From Primula veris (taxonomy: Eukaryota; Streptophyta; Magnoliopsida; Ericales; Primulaceae), in NCBI GenBank assembly GCA_963682055.1, contig OY821748.1:4994343-5058342 (forward strand): a DNA stretch of 64,000 nucleotides. The letters run 5' to 3'. A program made the position numbers and the translations under genes. Positions 12,207-22,767 of this stretch are shown here, piece by piece; positions within the stretch are counted from its first letter, which is position 1, and each line of letters starts with the position of its first letter. The notes beneath the pieces were generated by a model. That model had not been told where the DNA came from. It searched no databases and saw only the letters and a list, made by a program, of their open reading frames with translations.

Positions 12207-15200
12207 AGTTTGAACTACATATGTGAACTGATGATCCGGTCTCTAGTGTTTGTTGTGTTGTTTAACCTTGTTATCTGAGTTATATGCTTGTCAACTTTTC
12301 AATATCATTGAGTTTTCTGTTTTTCTGATCATAAAGTAGGAAGTTGTTACTGTGTTGGCTATCTTTTGTCACTCCAAGTGAGACTTGAGAGGGATTTAGG
12401 ACTTAGGAGGCAAATATACTCTTTTCCAACAAAAGGGCATCTTCTTTTTCGGAAAAGAGCGGCTAAAGAAATGTCAAACTTGTATGTAGCAAAATGTAAA
12501 ACTTGCTATATTTGAGTATTTGAAATTCCATTGAGTTTTATTTGTCCTTGAAAATAGACAAAAGTGCATTACTAAGTAGCAAGTCTATTAGGAAGTTGCA
12601 TATTAACAGAAATTAAGATGTAGGTAAAATGGAAACATGCCAACAATATAAGTTGTTCTAAATACTATCTCATTTACTACGTTGTGAGATCCATGTGTCT
12701 TGTCACATAGGATAGCTTTCTTGTGTCGCAGTATAACATGTATAGCATAATTTATCGTTAATAGCTTAACAGCCCGAGTGTAGTGTAAATACCATTTGGC
12801 TGCTTTCACAGTTACAATTTTTATTTTTATTTTGGTTTCTGTTTTTCCGGAGAATAATGCTATACTCATAAGATTTCCGCAGAAAAGGTTATTCAATATG
12901 GAGTTTAAACCCTTTTTTTCAAATAAATTACGATCATTGGGAATGAGCAGCAACATGAAAAGTTAAACGTGCATGTGGTCGTATAACCTTGCGTCCATTT
13001 TTTTTTAAAACTCACTCAGGGTTACACCCACTCTTGACTTGGGTTTTACCTTTTAGTGTATGGAATGAGAAACTGTGCGGCCCAGGTTGGCAACATATTA
13101 TTCCGAAAATGGAGTTGAACAAAAATAAACCAGATTACTTATCAAGAATATTTGACATGATATAACAATTAACAAATGTGGACGAAGGTAAACCATATTA
13201 CAACTTACACGTTTTATTTTCGGAAACAGACATTAGCGGAAACAAACCTTGTGAATATGTTATTGTATCTTCCCATTTTGTTATACTCGTTGCACTTAAG
13301 AGTTGTTAAGTAACCGTTTGAACTATATATAGGTACTTAGGTAGTAACGTGTCTTGAATAATCGAGAATGCTAGTTAGTCGTTTAACAGAATAAGCTGTC
13401 TCGTTTTATCCCATGTTAAACTCGAGAAGGTAATGCTAATCAGTTCTATGTATTTGGAAACAACATTATAAATAAAGTTGACAGTATTTGTGGCTTATCG
13501 ACGGCATTTAACCAGATCGTAATGGGATTCAATTAACCTATGCAAAGTTTTCTGTACATGTTCGGCGTTAGATGTTAGTAAAAATTAGAAATGGGTAGCT
13601 AATGGCTGGAGTAAGTAAGATATATTCGCCATAAATGCAATTCAGTTAGAATTATGTACTAATTTCTTTTACTTATATTCGATATTAAAGGTTCCAAAAT
13701 AGTAAACATAATAGCAATCTTACGTAAATGAAAATGATGCCTATTTTGGCACACCTCTATTTCCATATTAACATAAATCAATTTAATTTGTCAAAATATC
13801 AAAAGTGAAATTGGATTCCTATAAAAGGGTCAACAATCAACAAAGAGGCATTTGTCCACAACTCGGGGAATTATATATGCTCTTCCAAACTGATCGTGTT
13901 CATCACATTTCATTAATCTCGATTCCGTTTATAAAAGATTTTGATGAAATGTTATGAACAATTATCGCTTTGCATAGACGTTTCAAAAACACAAGTGTAG
14001 TGAGCCACATACTGGAGTGGCAAATACCTCCGGTTGATTTTATTTACTTAATACACAATAGTTGTATGATGATTAAACATGATCGTTGTAGCTTAACCGC
14101 TAAAGTTTATAGTTGGAATACTAATTGACACGAGTTCAATACTTAATTACTGCCAAATCTATATTGTTATTTTTATTTTTTTTTAAATAAAGCTACTATG
14201 TGCATAATAAATAATATTAGGCTTTGTTTACTTTTATTTCATCAACTTATAGAGTATATAACATTTTATTTTTTAAAACAAATATGGCTCTTTTACTTTT
14301 ACATTCTCAACATTAATCTATTGTGATATTAACTTTGGACCTTTGGTGCATTGGTTTTGAAGTGAGATTTTATTTTACATTGCGTCTGAAATAAAGTTTA
14401 TTTAGTTTTCTTTCGATATCTTTTAAATTGTTCAAACAATTAAAAAGATGGCTTATATTTTATAATAATCGTTTTATTTGAATTTCATCCAAATAAGTAA
14501 CTGGTTTAAGGTTTTATTCTTCGACATATAAACACAATGCCGGGAAAACAACTGTTTGGACGCTTTGTTTATAATTTGAAGAATTGATTTTAACGAAAAC
14601 ACTGGTAGAGTTCTTTCGTTAAAATAAAACAAAAGTTCAGTTGTATTTCCTTATTCAATTTCAATCGTTTATAAATAATTAGAAAATGTATCCATGCACC
14701 CCACCTTCTAAATATTGAGAAAAACTTCCGACTAGTTATTTTTTAAATGTGCCCATGTTAAACGAAGATCATGGATGCTTCGCCCTAAATGGCATACCTA
14801 CAAAATGATTGAATGAAATTTCACCGTTTTGATTCTTATTGATTGGTGAATTTCCATGAGCATCGATCAATTTGTAAAAACTCTAAAGATAAACAAAATA
14901 TAACGAATTAAATTTTACATGATGATTAATGTGAATTGTGAAGTGATAAAAGCATCAATCCACATTAGTATTACTATATAACCACATTAGTATTACTATA
15001 TAATATTTCTCTAGTACTTTTCATATTTCATAATACACATGAAATGAACTAGGTGGAGTCACCGCTAGTAGCCTTCCACTCTGTTTTGATAAAATTGATG
15101 AAAAAATATATTCTTTTAATGTATTTTGATTAAAAAATATTTAAAATGTAGCGTTATAACCCTCATTTACTAGAATTAGCGTTTTCGTAGCTCATCCATT

Positions 15201-17580
15201 GGATTCTGGTTCCGTCCCTCACGAATCACATTATATGCAAGGCTGAAGTCTACTTTATTCTCCATGCAAAAATTAACTTCCTAAAACTTCATAATTTTTT
15301 CTCATCATCTTTGTTGTGTTTTGGAAGATTACAATAAAGAGTTTTAGCTATATGCTGCAAAAAACATCACTGAAAACACTATTGCTGGATAGAAACATAG
15401 TTTCCAACTCATATTACGGAAACAGGAAGCCATATGGAAAACTTACTTTGATATCTTGGCGGATCGAAATTCCACCCAAATTAGGATTAATTTATGAGAC
15501 TTAAAATTAAAACTTTTAATTTATATCTTGGATCAATGTGTCAAGCTATTTACATTCTATACAACCAATTTGATGGCGATAATAGAAAGTATTACTTGAC
15601 ATTGATGATTAGTTGCTCAAAATTCGATGTATGAGATGTTTGGGTTTATTTCTACTATTGTTTATGGGAATTGTCAAATGTTCATAGTGAATATCGCACA
15701 TATTTTGTGACAAGTCCATAAAATACATGGCTATAATATGGACACAGTTATCAACTTATCATTAACGACAAAAGAATTCAAATTATTAATTGAGTAACCA
15801 TTTAAATGTGGTTTTAGATGTTTAAGCTTTACATATACACTGTGCCGATTTTCTCTTAACAATAAGTATATTAATTACTTTTATCACCAAAAATCTTACT
15901 CAAAATTAGAACTGTTGACGTGACAAGACATGGGCATGACAAGATGGGTGAAAAACTTGTATACAAGTTGTGTAATTAACATTATTCTTTTTTTTATCAA
16001 TTAAACATGTTAAAATCATTTTTTTTAAATGATGTTGAAACCATTATCATAACTCACTTTCTAAACTTTAATTCTCTCCGTATCTACAAGGCACTTGTAT
16101 TTATTCTTCAATAATTTAAGTTTAACGAAAAAGCTAACCAATGCCTCGTATATATTGGTTAAACATATATCGTATTTATTGCACTTAGTTTTATATAGTA
16201 ATTCATTTGTAAAATTATCATGCCTTGGGTACATATATTAAATGTATTCATTTGGTAATGCAATAATGTTATGTTATAAATGTAATGATATTTTCATTAA
16301 ATGTAACGTTAATTAGTAAAGTAATTTAATGAAACGATGCATCAACGTCAAGAGTTAGCAAAACCGTAAATTTAATTATTTTTCTTATTTATTTAATTTT
16401 TTATACAAAGATGGATTAGATTACTTTGTAACGACATATACTCTGCTAAATTCTGTATATTGTCATCGTATTGAGGTGCAATCTTGCATATCTGGACACC
16501 TTCTATACAATATTCATAACCGGGCACCGATGATAAAAAGTAGGAGAGAACCAAAAAACATAAATAGTTGGATATATGTCATTGTGAGCTAACGACGTCA
16601 ACGTGCCTCATAGACATTGCTAGCGTAAGATATATAGAAGGAAGAGAGAAAAAGACCGACAAATGTATGCATATTGACATAAAGCTTTGTCGGCGGGTGG
16701 TGACTTCGACGATGGCTAGTTGTGAAAAGGTAAAACAAATTTTAGTGAGCATGTGACGATGTGAGTATAACTCTAGAAAGAAAAGTAGTTGGGAAATTGA
16801 GTGGAATGGATGGCTACTTTGTAGTTTTTATACAATCTCTTAAACTAGTGTCGATATTTCACCTATGAGCAAACGTCAAATACTTACTGGTCTAAAAATT
16901 GAATAAATTAACTTTCGACTTTCAATTGAGGTTATCCACTATGAAATTAGTTCAATTTGAGCTTGCAAATAGTATGTTCTAAATAGTTGAGACGTCGAAT
17001 TTCAAAAACTAGCACATAATTCACACTTATTAAACTTTATAATTAAGTGGTTTGTACATTCAGATAACTGATGTTAACCAATCAAAACTGCATATAATTT
17101 AAGAACAGACACCATACACGAGATTCATTGGTGTGAGGCCAGCTTTCATTAAGATTTTCATTCATAGGTCACTACTGCCATAAAAGTTTTAAGTGTAACT
17201 TTTCGATATCTTTTTTTTTACTTAATAATTCAAACAAACACTAAAAAAAATCAAAAAAAATAAAATAAAATAAAATAAAGTTATTTTTTTACACTTTGAT
17301 ATCTTTCTCGTGTAGATTATAATATCATTTTTAAACCTAAAAACAACTTTTAAAATCTTTTTTATATTTTAATATCTTTCCTCTATACATTATAAATTAT
17401 TAAAAACAACTTTTAAGTTCTTTTTTATTGGGTCGGGTGACGGAACTTAAAAAAGTTTCGGCCAATATCTCCATTTAAAAAATATTGTAAAAGCTGATCT
17501 ATGACTAATATTCTCCCATACAAATACATTGGGCGAAATGAGTAGAAAATCAAAATTATTTTTTAACAGGGTAAAACCCA
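12207..17580. other. Gene-free intergenic region
   Basis: About 5.4 kb of AT-rich spacer. The longest open frames (12603-12956 minus, 15316-15504 plus, 16568-16756 plus) show no domain, biased codon use or splice context. A short tandem duplication, 'cacattagtattactatata', occurs twice around 14960-15003, and T/A-rich runs repeat around 17200-17420. Confidence 0.55.
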
Positions 17581-17586
17581 GTAAAC

Positions 17587-17621
17587 TTATGGGCCCGACC
17601 AAAAGCTTGTTGGGCCCATAA
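17587..17621. promoter_or_regulatory. GGGCCC inverted repeat, distal copy
   Basis: TTATGGGCCC (17587-17596) and GGGCCCATAA (17612-17621) are inverted around 15 bp. GGGCCCA contains the site II motif (TGGGCC/GGCCCA) bound by TCP factors in growth-related plant promoters. A near-copy with matching left flank lies at 18839-18873, closer to the DnaJ gene. Confidence 0.5.
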
Positions 17622-17716
17622 AATATTCAGTGGCCCAAATGCTGAACAAATTAATTAAAGTGTCTCAATTGAGTTGTCAACAACAAAGTTAGTACAATTT
17701 CCTCTTACAAAAAGAT

Positions 17717-18095
17717 CATATCTAAATCGCTAAAAATGATAATTTCAAAAGTTGGTAACATAATTCACAAATCACAACTAAATCACAACTACTTATTAAA
17801 CTACATGATCAACTGTTACTAAATCACAACTACTTATGAAACTACATGATCAACTGTTTGAAACTTTATGATCAATAATTCAGAATCGCGACTTCAACAA
17901 GTCAATCGTATCTAAATCGTTAAAAATGATAATTTCAAAAGTTGGTAACATAATTCACAAATCACAACAAAATCACAACTACTTATTAAACTACACGATC
18001 AACTGTTACTAAATCACAACTACTTATGAAACTACATGATCAACTGTTTGAAACTTTATGATCAATAATTCAGAATCGCGACTTCAACAAGTCAA
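17717..18095. repeat. 190-bp tandem duplication
   Basis: Two nearly identical units, 17717-17905 and 17907-18095, differ at a handful of bases. Each unit also contains the ~45-bp phrase 'aaatcacaactacttat..aaactacatgatcaactgt' twice. The low divergence points to a fairly recent duplication. Confidence 0.9.
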
Positions 18096-18134
18096 AATTG
18101 AATGTAATTTAATAATGGATAACACTAAAACCGA

Positions 18135-18778
18135 TAGGGGTGATATTGGTTCGGTATCGAACCTTTTGACTACATACCGATACCGTACAAAAACTAGTTT
18201 GGTTTGAGAATTTTTATACCATTACCGAACCAAAAAATTCGGTATACCGAACTTTCGGTATACCAAACTACTCGGTTGGTTCGGTTCGGTTTCAGTTTTA
18301 TACCAAACTTTAGAGTTTACAAGTGATGACAGAAAAATGGTGCGTTTTGGGAAAAAAAAACATAGTATGAAGTTTTTAAAAATATTAGATTAAAAAAATA
18401 TATTTATTTATATTATTGTTACCTTTATTGTTTGTTTACATAATGAGTAAACACTACTAGACATTTTTAGTAAAATTTATAAATAAATAAGAATATTATA
18501 ATTATTCACTAGAAAAAGCAATATAAGTATATTATAACGACGTTAACAATTAAGTGTATATAATTATTTTATTTTATTTGTCTATATAATATATTTTAAT
18601 GTTTCGGTTTGAATCGGTACGATACCGAACTTACCAAACGAATACCGAAACCGAACCGACTTTCGGTTCGGTTGTACCGTACCGTAATGTCGGTATACCA
18701 AACTTTTGGTACCGACTTGATTGATTCGATTCGAAAAGCGGTCGGTTGGTAGAAGTCTGTATAAAAAGGACACCCCTA
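18135..18778. mobile_element. 644-bp hAT-type non-autonomous element
   Basis: The ends are TAGGGGTGATA on the left and ..GGACACCCCTA on the right, forming a terminal inverted repeat of about 8 bases (TAGGGGTG). Both sides carry the same 8-bp duplication AAAACCGA (18127-18134 and 18779-18786), the hallmark length for hAT insertion. The subterminal parts are dense in GGTTCGGT/ACCGAACC repeats on both strands. There is no transposase frame, so it must move in trans. Confidence 0.9.
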
Positions 18779-18838
18779 AAAACCGACATGGAGGGTAAAA
18801 AAACGGACGTCCTTTTCATTGAAACAAGCCCATGCAAC

Positions 18839-18960
18839 TTATGGGCCCGACCGAAAGTCGATCGGGCCCATAAAGTTAATCAAAACCCTAGAATTGAGGG
18901 GCAAAAATGAAATATTGATCTCCAAAATGCCCCTAATATTGGGATTATTTACAACAAATG
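18839..18960 (+). promoter_or_regulatory. Proximal promoter of first DnaJ gene: site II palindrome and telo-box
   Basis: TTATGGGCCC (18839-18848) and GGGCCCATAA (18864-18873) form an inverted repeat with site II motifs. Shortly downstream is AAACCCTA (about 18884-18891), a telo-box. Site II plus telo-box is a known combination in promoters of growth and translation genes. A pyrimidine-rich leader with CT and TA runs follows at about 19065-19135. Confidence 0.5.
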
Positions 18961-19975
18961 CCACCACTTCTTCTGCGTGATAAAACACAAAATTGGACCC
19001 AAAGAATACTCTTTTGCTTTCACTTTACTTTTATTCTCGCAAAATCACACTCCCGCGCGTCTGTCTCTCTCTCTCTCTATATATATCTATATCTCTCTCT
19101 ATATCTATATATATATCTATATCTATATATATAGCTGTATATACGTCGTGAACATATGTAGGATCATCGTCCAATTAATACATTTCTCCTGATAAATGTA
19201 AGTTCTAGGGTTTTGCTTAAATTTTCATTTCTTAAATTTTACTCACTTTAATTATAGGGTTGTATATATATATATAGATAGATAGATAGATACATATACA
19301 TGGGTTAGTAATAAGGTTATTATATTTAAATTTTCATGTTGCATTTAAAGTCTGTTTGGTTGCAGATTTTAAAGGTGAACTAATTTTATTTTATTTTTTA
19401 ATGATTGATTGTTATAAGTTGGAGTACCTTATTTGGAGCTCGGTTATTTTTGTATTTCCTTTTTGAAAATAAAAATATTGAGCTGAATGAACCCAAAATT
19501 GCCTTAGTATAATTTGTTAAATTTTTTAAAGGTCTAAATAAGCTATTAAAGGTACTCAATGATTTATTTTACCCTGATTGGTTACAAGTTCTTAATTATG
19601 GAAACTTTTATTTTAGTTTTCATGTTGCTGTTAATCTATCTTAGTGATTTTTGTATGCATTTTATGGTAGATGATTGTAACTATTTAACTAAATTATTGC
19701 TCTAGGTTTTGCTTATTGTCTACTCAAAATAGTTGTTTGTATCTGATACTGTAGTAGATTTAAACTAGGGCTTGTGGGTTAGGTTTACTATTTTGATTTA
19801 TATTTTTTAATTTTCTTATCCTGCATGATTCTAGTTTTATTTGCGCAATTCTTTGATTTCAAACTGTTAACTGTAAAAATTTCTTTTAGCTGTCATAATG
19901 CAGTTAATTTCTCCTTAGTAGTGTTAGGGCACGCTGTTTTTTAAGTGGGGATGTTTAACTTGTTACTATTCTGAT

Positions 19976-20501
19976 CAGTGGCGGAACCAGAATCTAATTA
20001 TTGGGTGGACCATACAAAAAAAATTACTACTAGAATTTTAAGAAAAATGCTTAAACTAATCGAAGGACGAATTTAATTGCCCATTCTAACGGTTAAGAAA
20101 AAAATGAGCTAGCCATTGTGAAAAAATACTGTAAATTTGAAACATAAAATATTTTTTTAGTTTGCTAGTATCAAAAGGAAGGACTTGAAAAGTATTATTT
20201 TCGTCTTTTTCTACGAAGAAAAATAGAACTATAGGAGTATTATTGAAACTAAAGAGAAATGAAGGGCCAATCAAGTAATAAAAGAGCAAAAAAGAATATG
20301 GTGCGGTAAATAAGGTTTGAACACATGGCCTCTTATTTGCTTCAAGAACTATTACCAGCTAGGCTGTATGTGCTTATTATTGAGGGTGGGCTATTAATGG
20401 CTATAAACTAATTTTTTGAAATTTTTCTATAGATAAAAAATATTTTTAAAATTTCCGGGGAGGCCGCCGCCACCCCTAGCCCTTCCCTGGATCTGCCTCT
20501 G
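19976..20501. mobile_element. 526-bp hAT-like element with CAGTGGCGGA ends
   Basis: It begins CAGTGGCGGAACCAG and ends with the complement of CAGAGGCAGATCCAG. The flanking 8-mers ATTCTGAT (19968-19975) and ATTCTTAT (20502-20509) differ at one base. Neighbouring tandem repeat units show the uninterrupted sequence, which fixes the insertion point. There is no coding capacity. Confidence 0.75.
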
Positions 20502-20509
20502 ATTCTTAT

Positions 20510-21064
20510 GTTTTGATTTTCCCTTACGAGTGTGTTTCAGTGTTTAGTTACATGTGTGCATTTGATATTTGTTGTAAAAAAAATCTAAGACCTTGTGAGT
20601 TAGGTTTTGTATCTTTGTATGGGTATTAATTCATCCTGCTTCAACATGTTATTTATAGACGAAAAGTTAATAACTAATATCTTTAACTTGTTACTGTTCT
20701 GATGTTTTCATTTTCCCTTACGAGTGTGCGTCAGTGTTTAGTTCTGCATTTGATATTTGTAGTAAAAATAATATAGGGCCTTGTGAGTTAGATTTTGTCT
20801 CCTTGTGTGGGTATTAATTTGTCCTGCTTCAACATGTTATTAGTAAAAAAGTTCTTTGTAGACGAAAAGTTATAGCTAATATCTTTAACTTGTTAGTGTT
20901 CTGATGTTTTGATTTTCCCTTACGAGTGTGCTCCAGTGTTTAGTTTCTTGTGTGCATTTGAAATTTGAAGTAAAAATAATATAGGGTTTTTTGAGTTAGG
21001 TTTTCTCTACTTTATGGGGATTAATTTGTAGACAAAAAGTTATAGCTAGTAACTCCTTACTGTA
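20510..21064 (+). repeat. Tandem repeat of ~200 bp in the leader intron, three units
   Basis: Units start near 20510, 20698 and 20899 and share 'attttcccttacgagtgtg', 'gtgagttaggtttt' and 'cttgttactgttctgatg'. The third is shortened. A fragment of a further unit precedes the inserted element at 19950-19975. Confidence 0.85.
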
Positions 21065-22767
21065 CAGTGCACTCACAAATTGCAACAAATGTACTTTCTT
21101 GGTTACCCATTTCACAACATCAAACTCGATTATGTAAAAGAACAAAATTTCTTTCTAACAGGTTATCTAGAAACGTGTGCCAGAGGTACCGAATAAGAGA
21201 GGTTTACGCATAATCAACACAGTTTTAAAGGAATATGACTAATTGTATCCAACATTTACTCCGTTTAGTTATCAAGTTGAAGAAAAACTACGAGCATGCC
21301 ACTGATGAATGCAAAATGGTTAACGATATTGTGCATATTTCGAAAATGTTATGGATATCAAACTATTGCTTAATGTCAGACTTTCATTTTTTCCAGTCTA
21401 TCCTATTGAGGGTAAAGGGCTACTTTACGTGTGCTTCTATGGTGACTATTAAACTTTCGTATTGCTTATACCTTATTGTGGGGGAAACCAGAGTTTTTTT
21501 TAGTTACCATCCCCAAGAAATAAAGCATCGGATCTTAAAATAGCTACATTGGAGATGGTCATTGAAATAGATTTAAAGACAGACAATCTGTTGGTTGGAC
21601 CTTTTGTTACAGATTAGCTCTTGTCGAGTCTTACTTAAATTGCAGCAAGTATTTTTGGTTGCCTGTTATCATCTCAGGTAGGTTATATTGTTTTGGGGTT
21701 TCGAGGAAGTATGTTTTTTTAGTTTGTAACTAGCTGTGTCTAGTTGATATTTATGGTAAACATAATACAAGGGGATACAGGTTACGTTTAGTATCCTTGT
21801 ACTGGGCTTAATTTTGTTCCCCAAGTTGTTAGATTGGGTCTTTGTTTGTTGATGCCATGTTTCAGAAAACGTTTCTATGCATGTCTTATCTATTTTAGGA
21901 CATGAAAAGCTTTACCGTGGCTAGTTTTTTAGCTCTTTCTGCTGGTTGTATTTTTTTCTCATTACCCACTTCCTGTTTGGCCTTGTTTTGTTGTGAATCA
22001 ACGGTCCACTTTCCTCCAAATTTAACCACGTTTTTGCTGTTGAACATGTGTCATTTGGGAATATATCCGGTGATTCATTTGTAGTTATGAATAGAAATAT
22101 CATTCAGATGCTTGTATGAGCTCAATGGCTTTGTGAATACCGCCCTTATTTTAGTTGCAAGTTAAGTTTTGTTTTACTCTTTCCTTACTAAATTAAGAGC
22201 GCCTGCTATGATGTGGAAAATGTGAATCTTGCGAATGATCTATAGTCGATTAATTTGTTGTTATCTTACCTTGGAAGTATTGTACGAGCTTTTTCATCCA
22301 GTTCTAGTAATGACCGTTTCTTCTCTATCATGTGTGTATTTATTGGACTTTTGATGCTTCAGTTCGCCTGTTGAATTTGATAATTTATCATGGAGTTGAA
22401 AACAAATGTTTGAACTTGCTAACATCTTAAGTTTTCTTAAAAGTGAGATCAATGAAAGAAGAGACTGCTTAGAGTTTATTTAAATCACTCATTTTTGGTG
22501 TTCCTTTGCAAAAGTGTTATATTTATGAGTCAGTAACATCCTTTTGCATACGGTACGAGTTGTGACTAGTTGAAAAAGGACCTTTTCTGTGATTTAATTT
22601 TCACTTATTAATTATAATTTATTTATTTATGTTGTAGTGGGAGAATCAGGCAGTTGATACAGCTTTGAAGTTGCATCTCATTTATACATTAGATGCGACT
22701 TTATCCCCTTTTATAATCCACTTGAAGAGCGCATGTTCATTCGGTTATTCTAATTTCTGGGTCAACT

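Larger units (their letters stand above)
19198..22637 (+). other. Probable leader intron of first DnaJ gene
   Basis: A consensus donor GTAAGT at 19198-19203 follows the CT-rich putative leader. A plausible acceptor TTATGTTGTAG ends at 22637, 130 bp before the coding start. Between them lie T-rich, intron-like sequence, an inserted element and a tandem array. The assignment is inferred, and no transcript confirms it. Frames inside it (20086-20289, 21235-21543, 21902-22084) look like chance. Confidence 0.45.

Noticed and set aside
12603..12956. 117-codon open frame on the minus strand
   Set aside because: No domain, low-complexity composition, and AT-rich spacer on both sides. A frame this long is expected by chance in 64 kb.
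14960..15003. 23-bp tandem duplication as a transposon footprint
   Set aside because: No inverted ends nearby; a simple slippage duplication explains it.
21235..21543. 102-codon frame in the DnaJ leader intron
   Set aside because: No family features; sits in sequence best read as intron.
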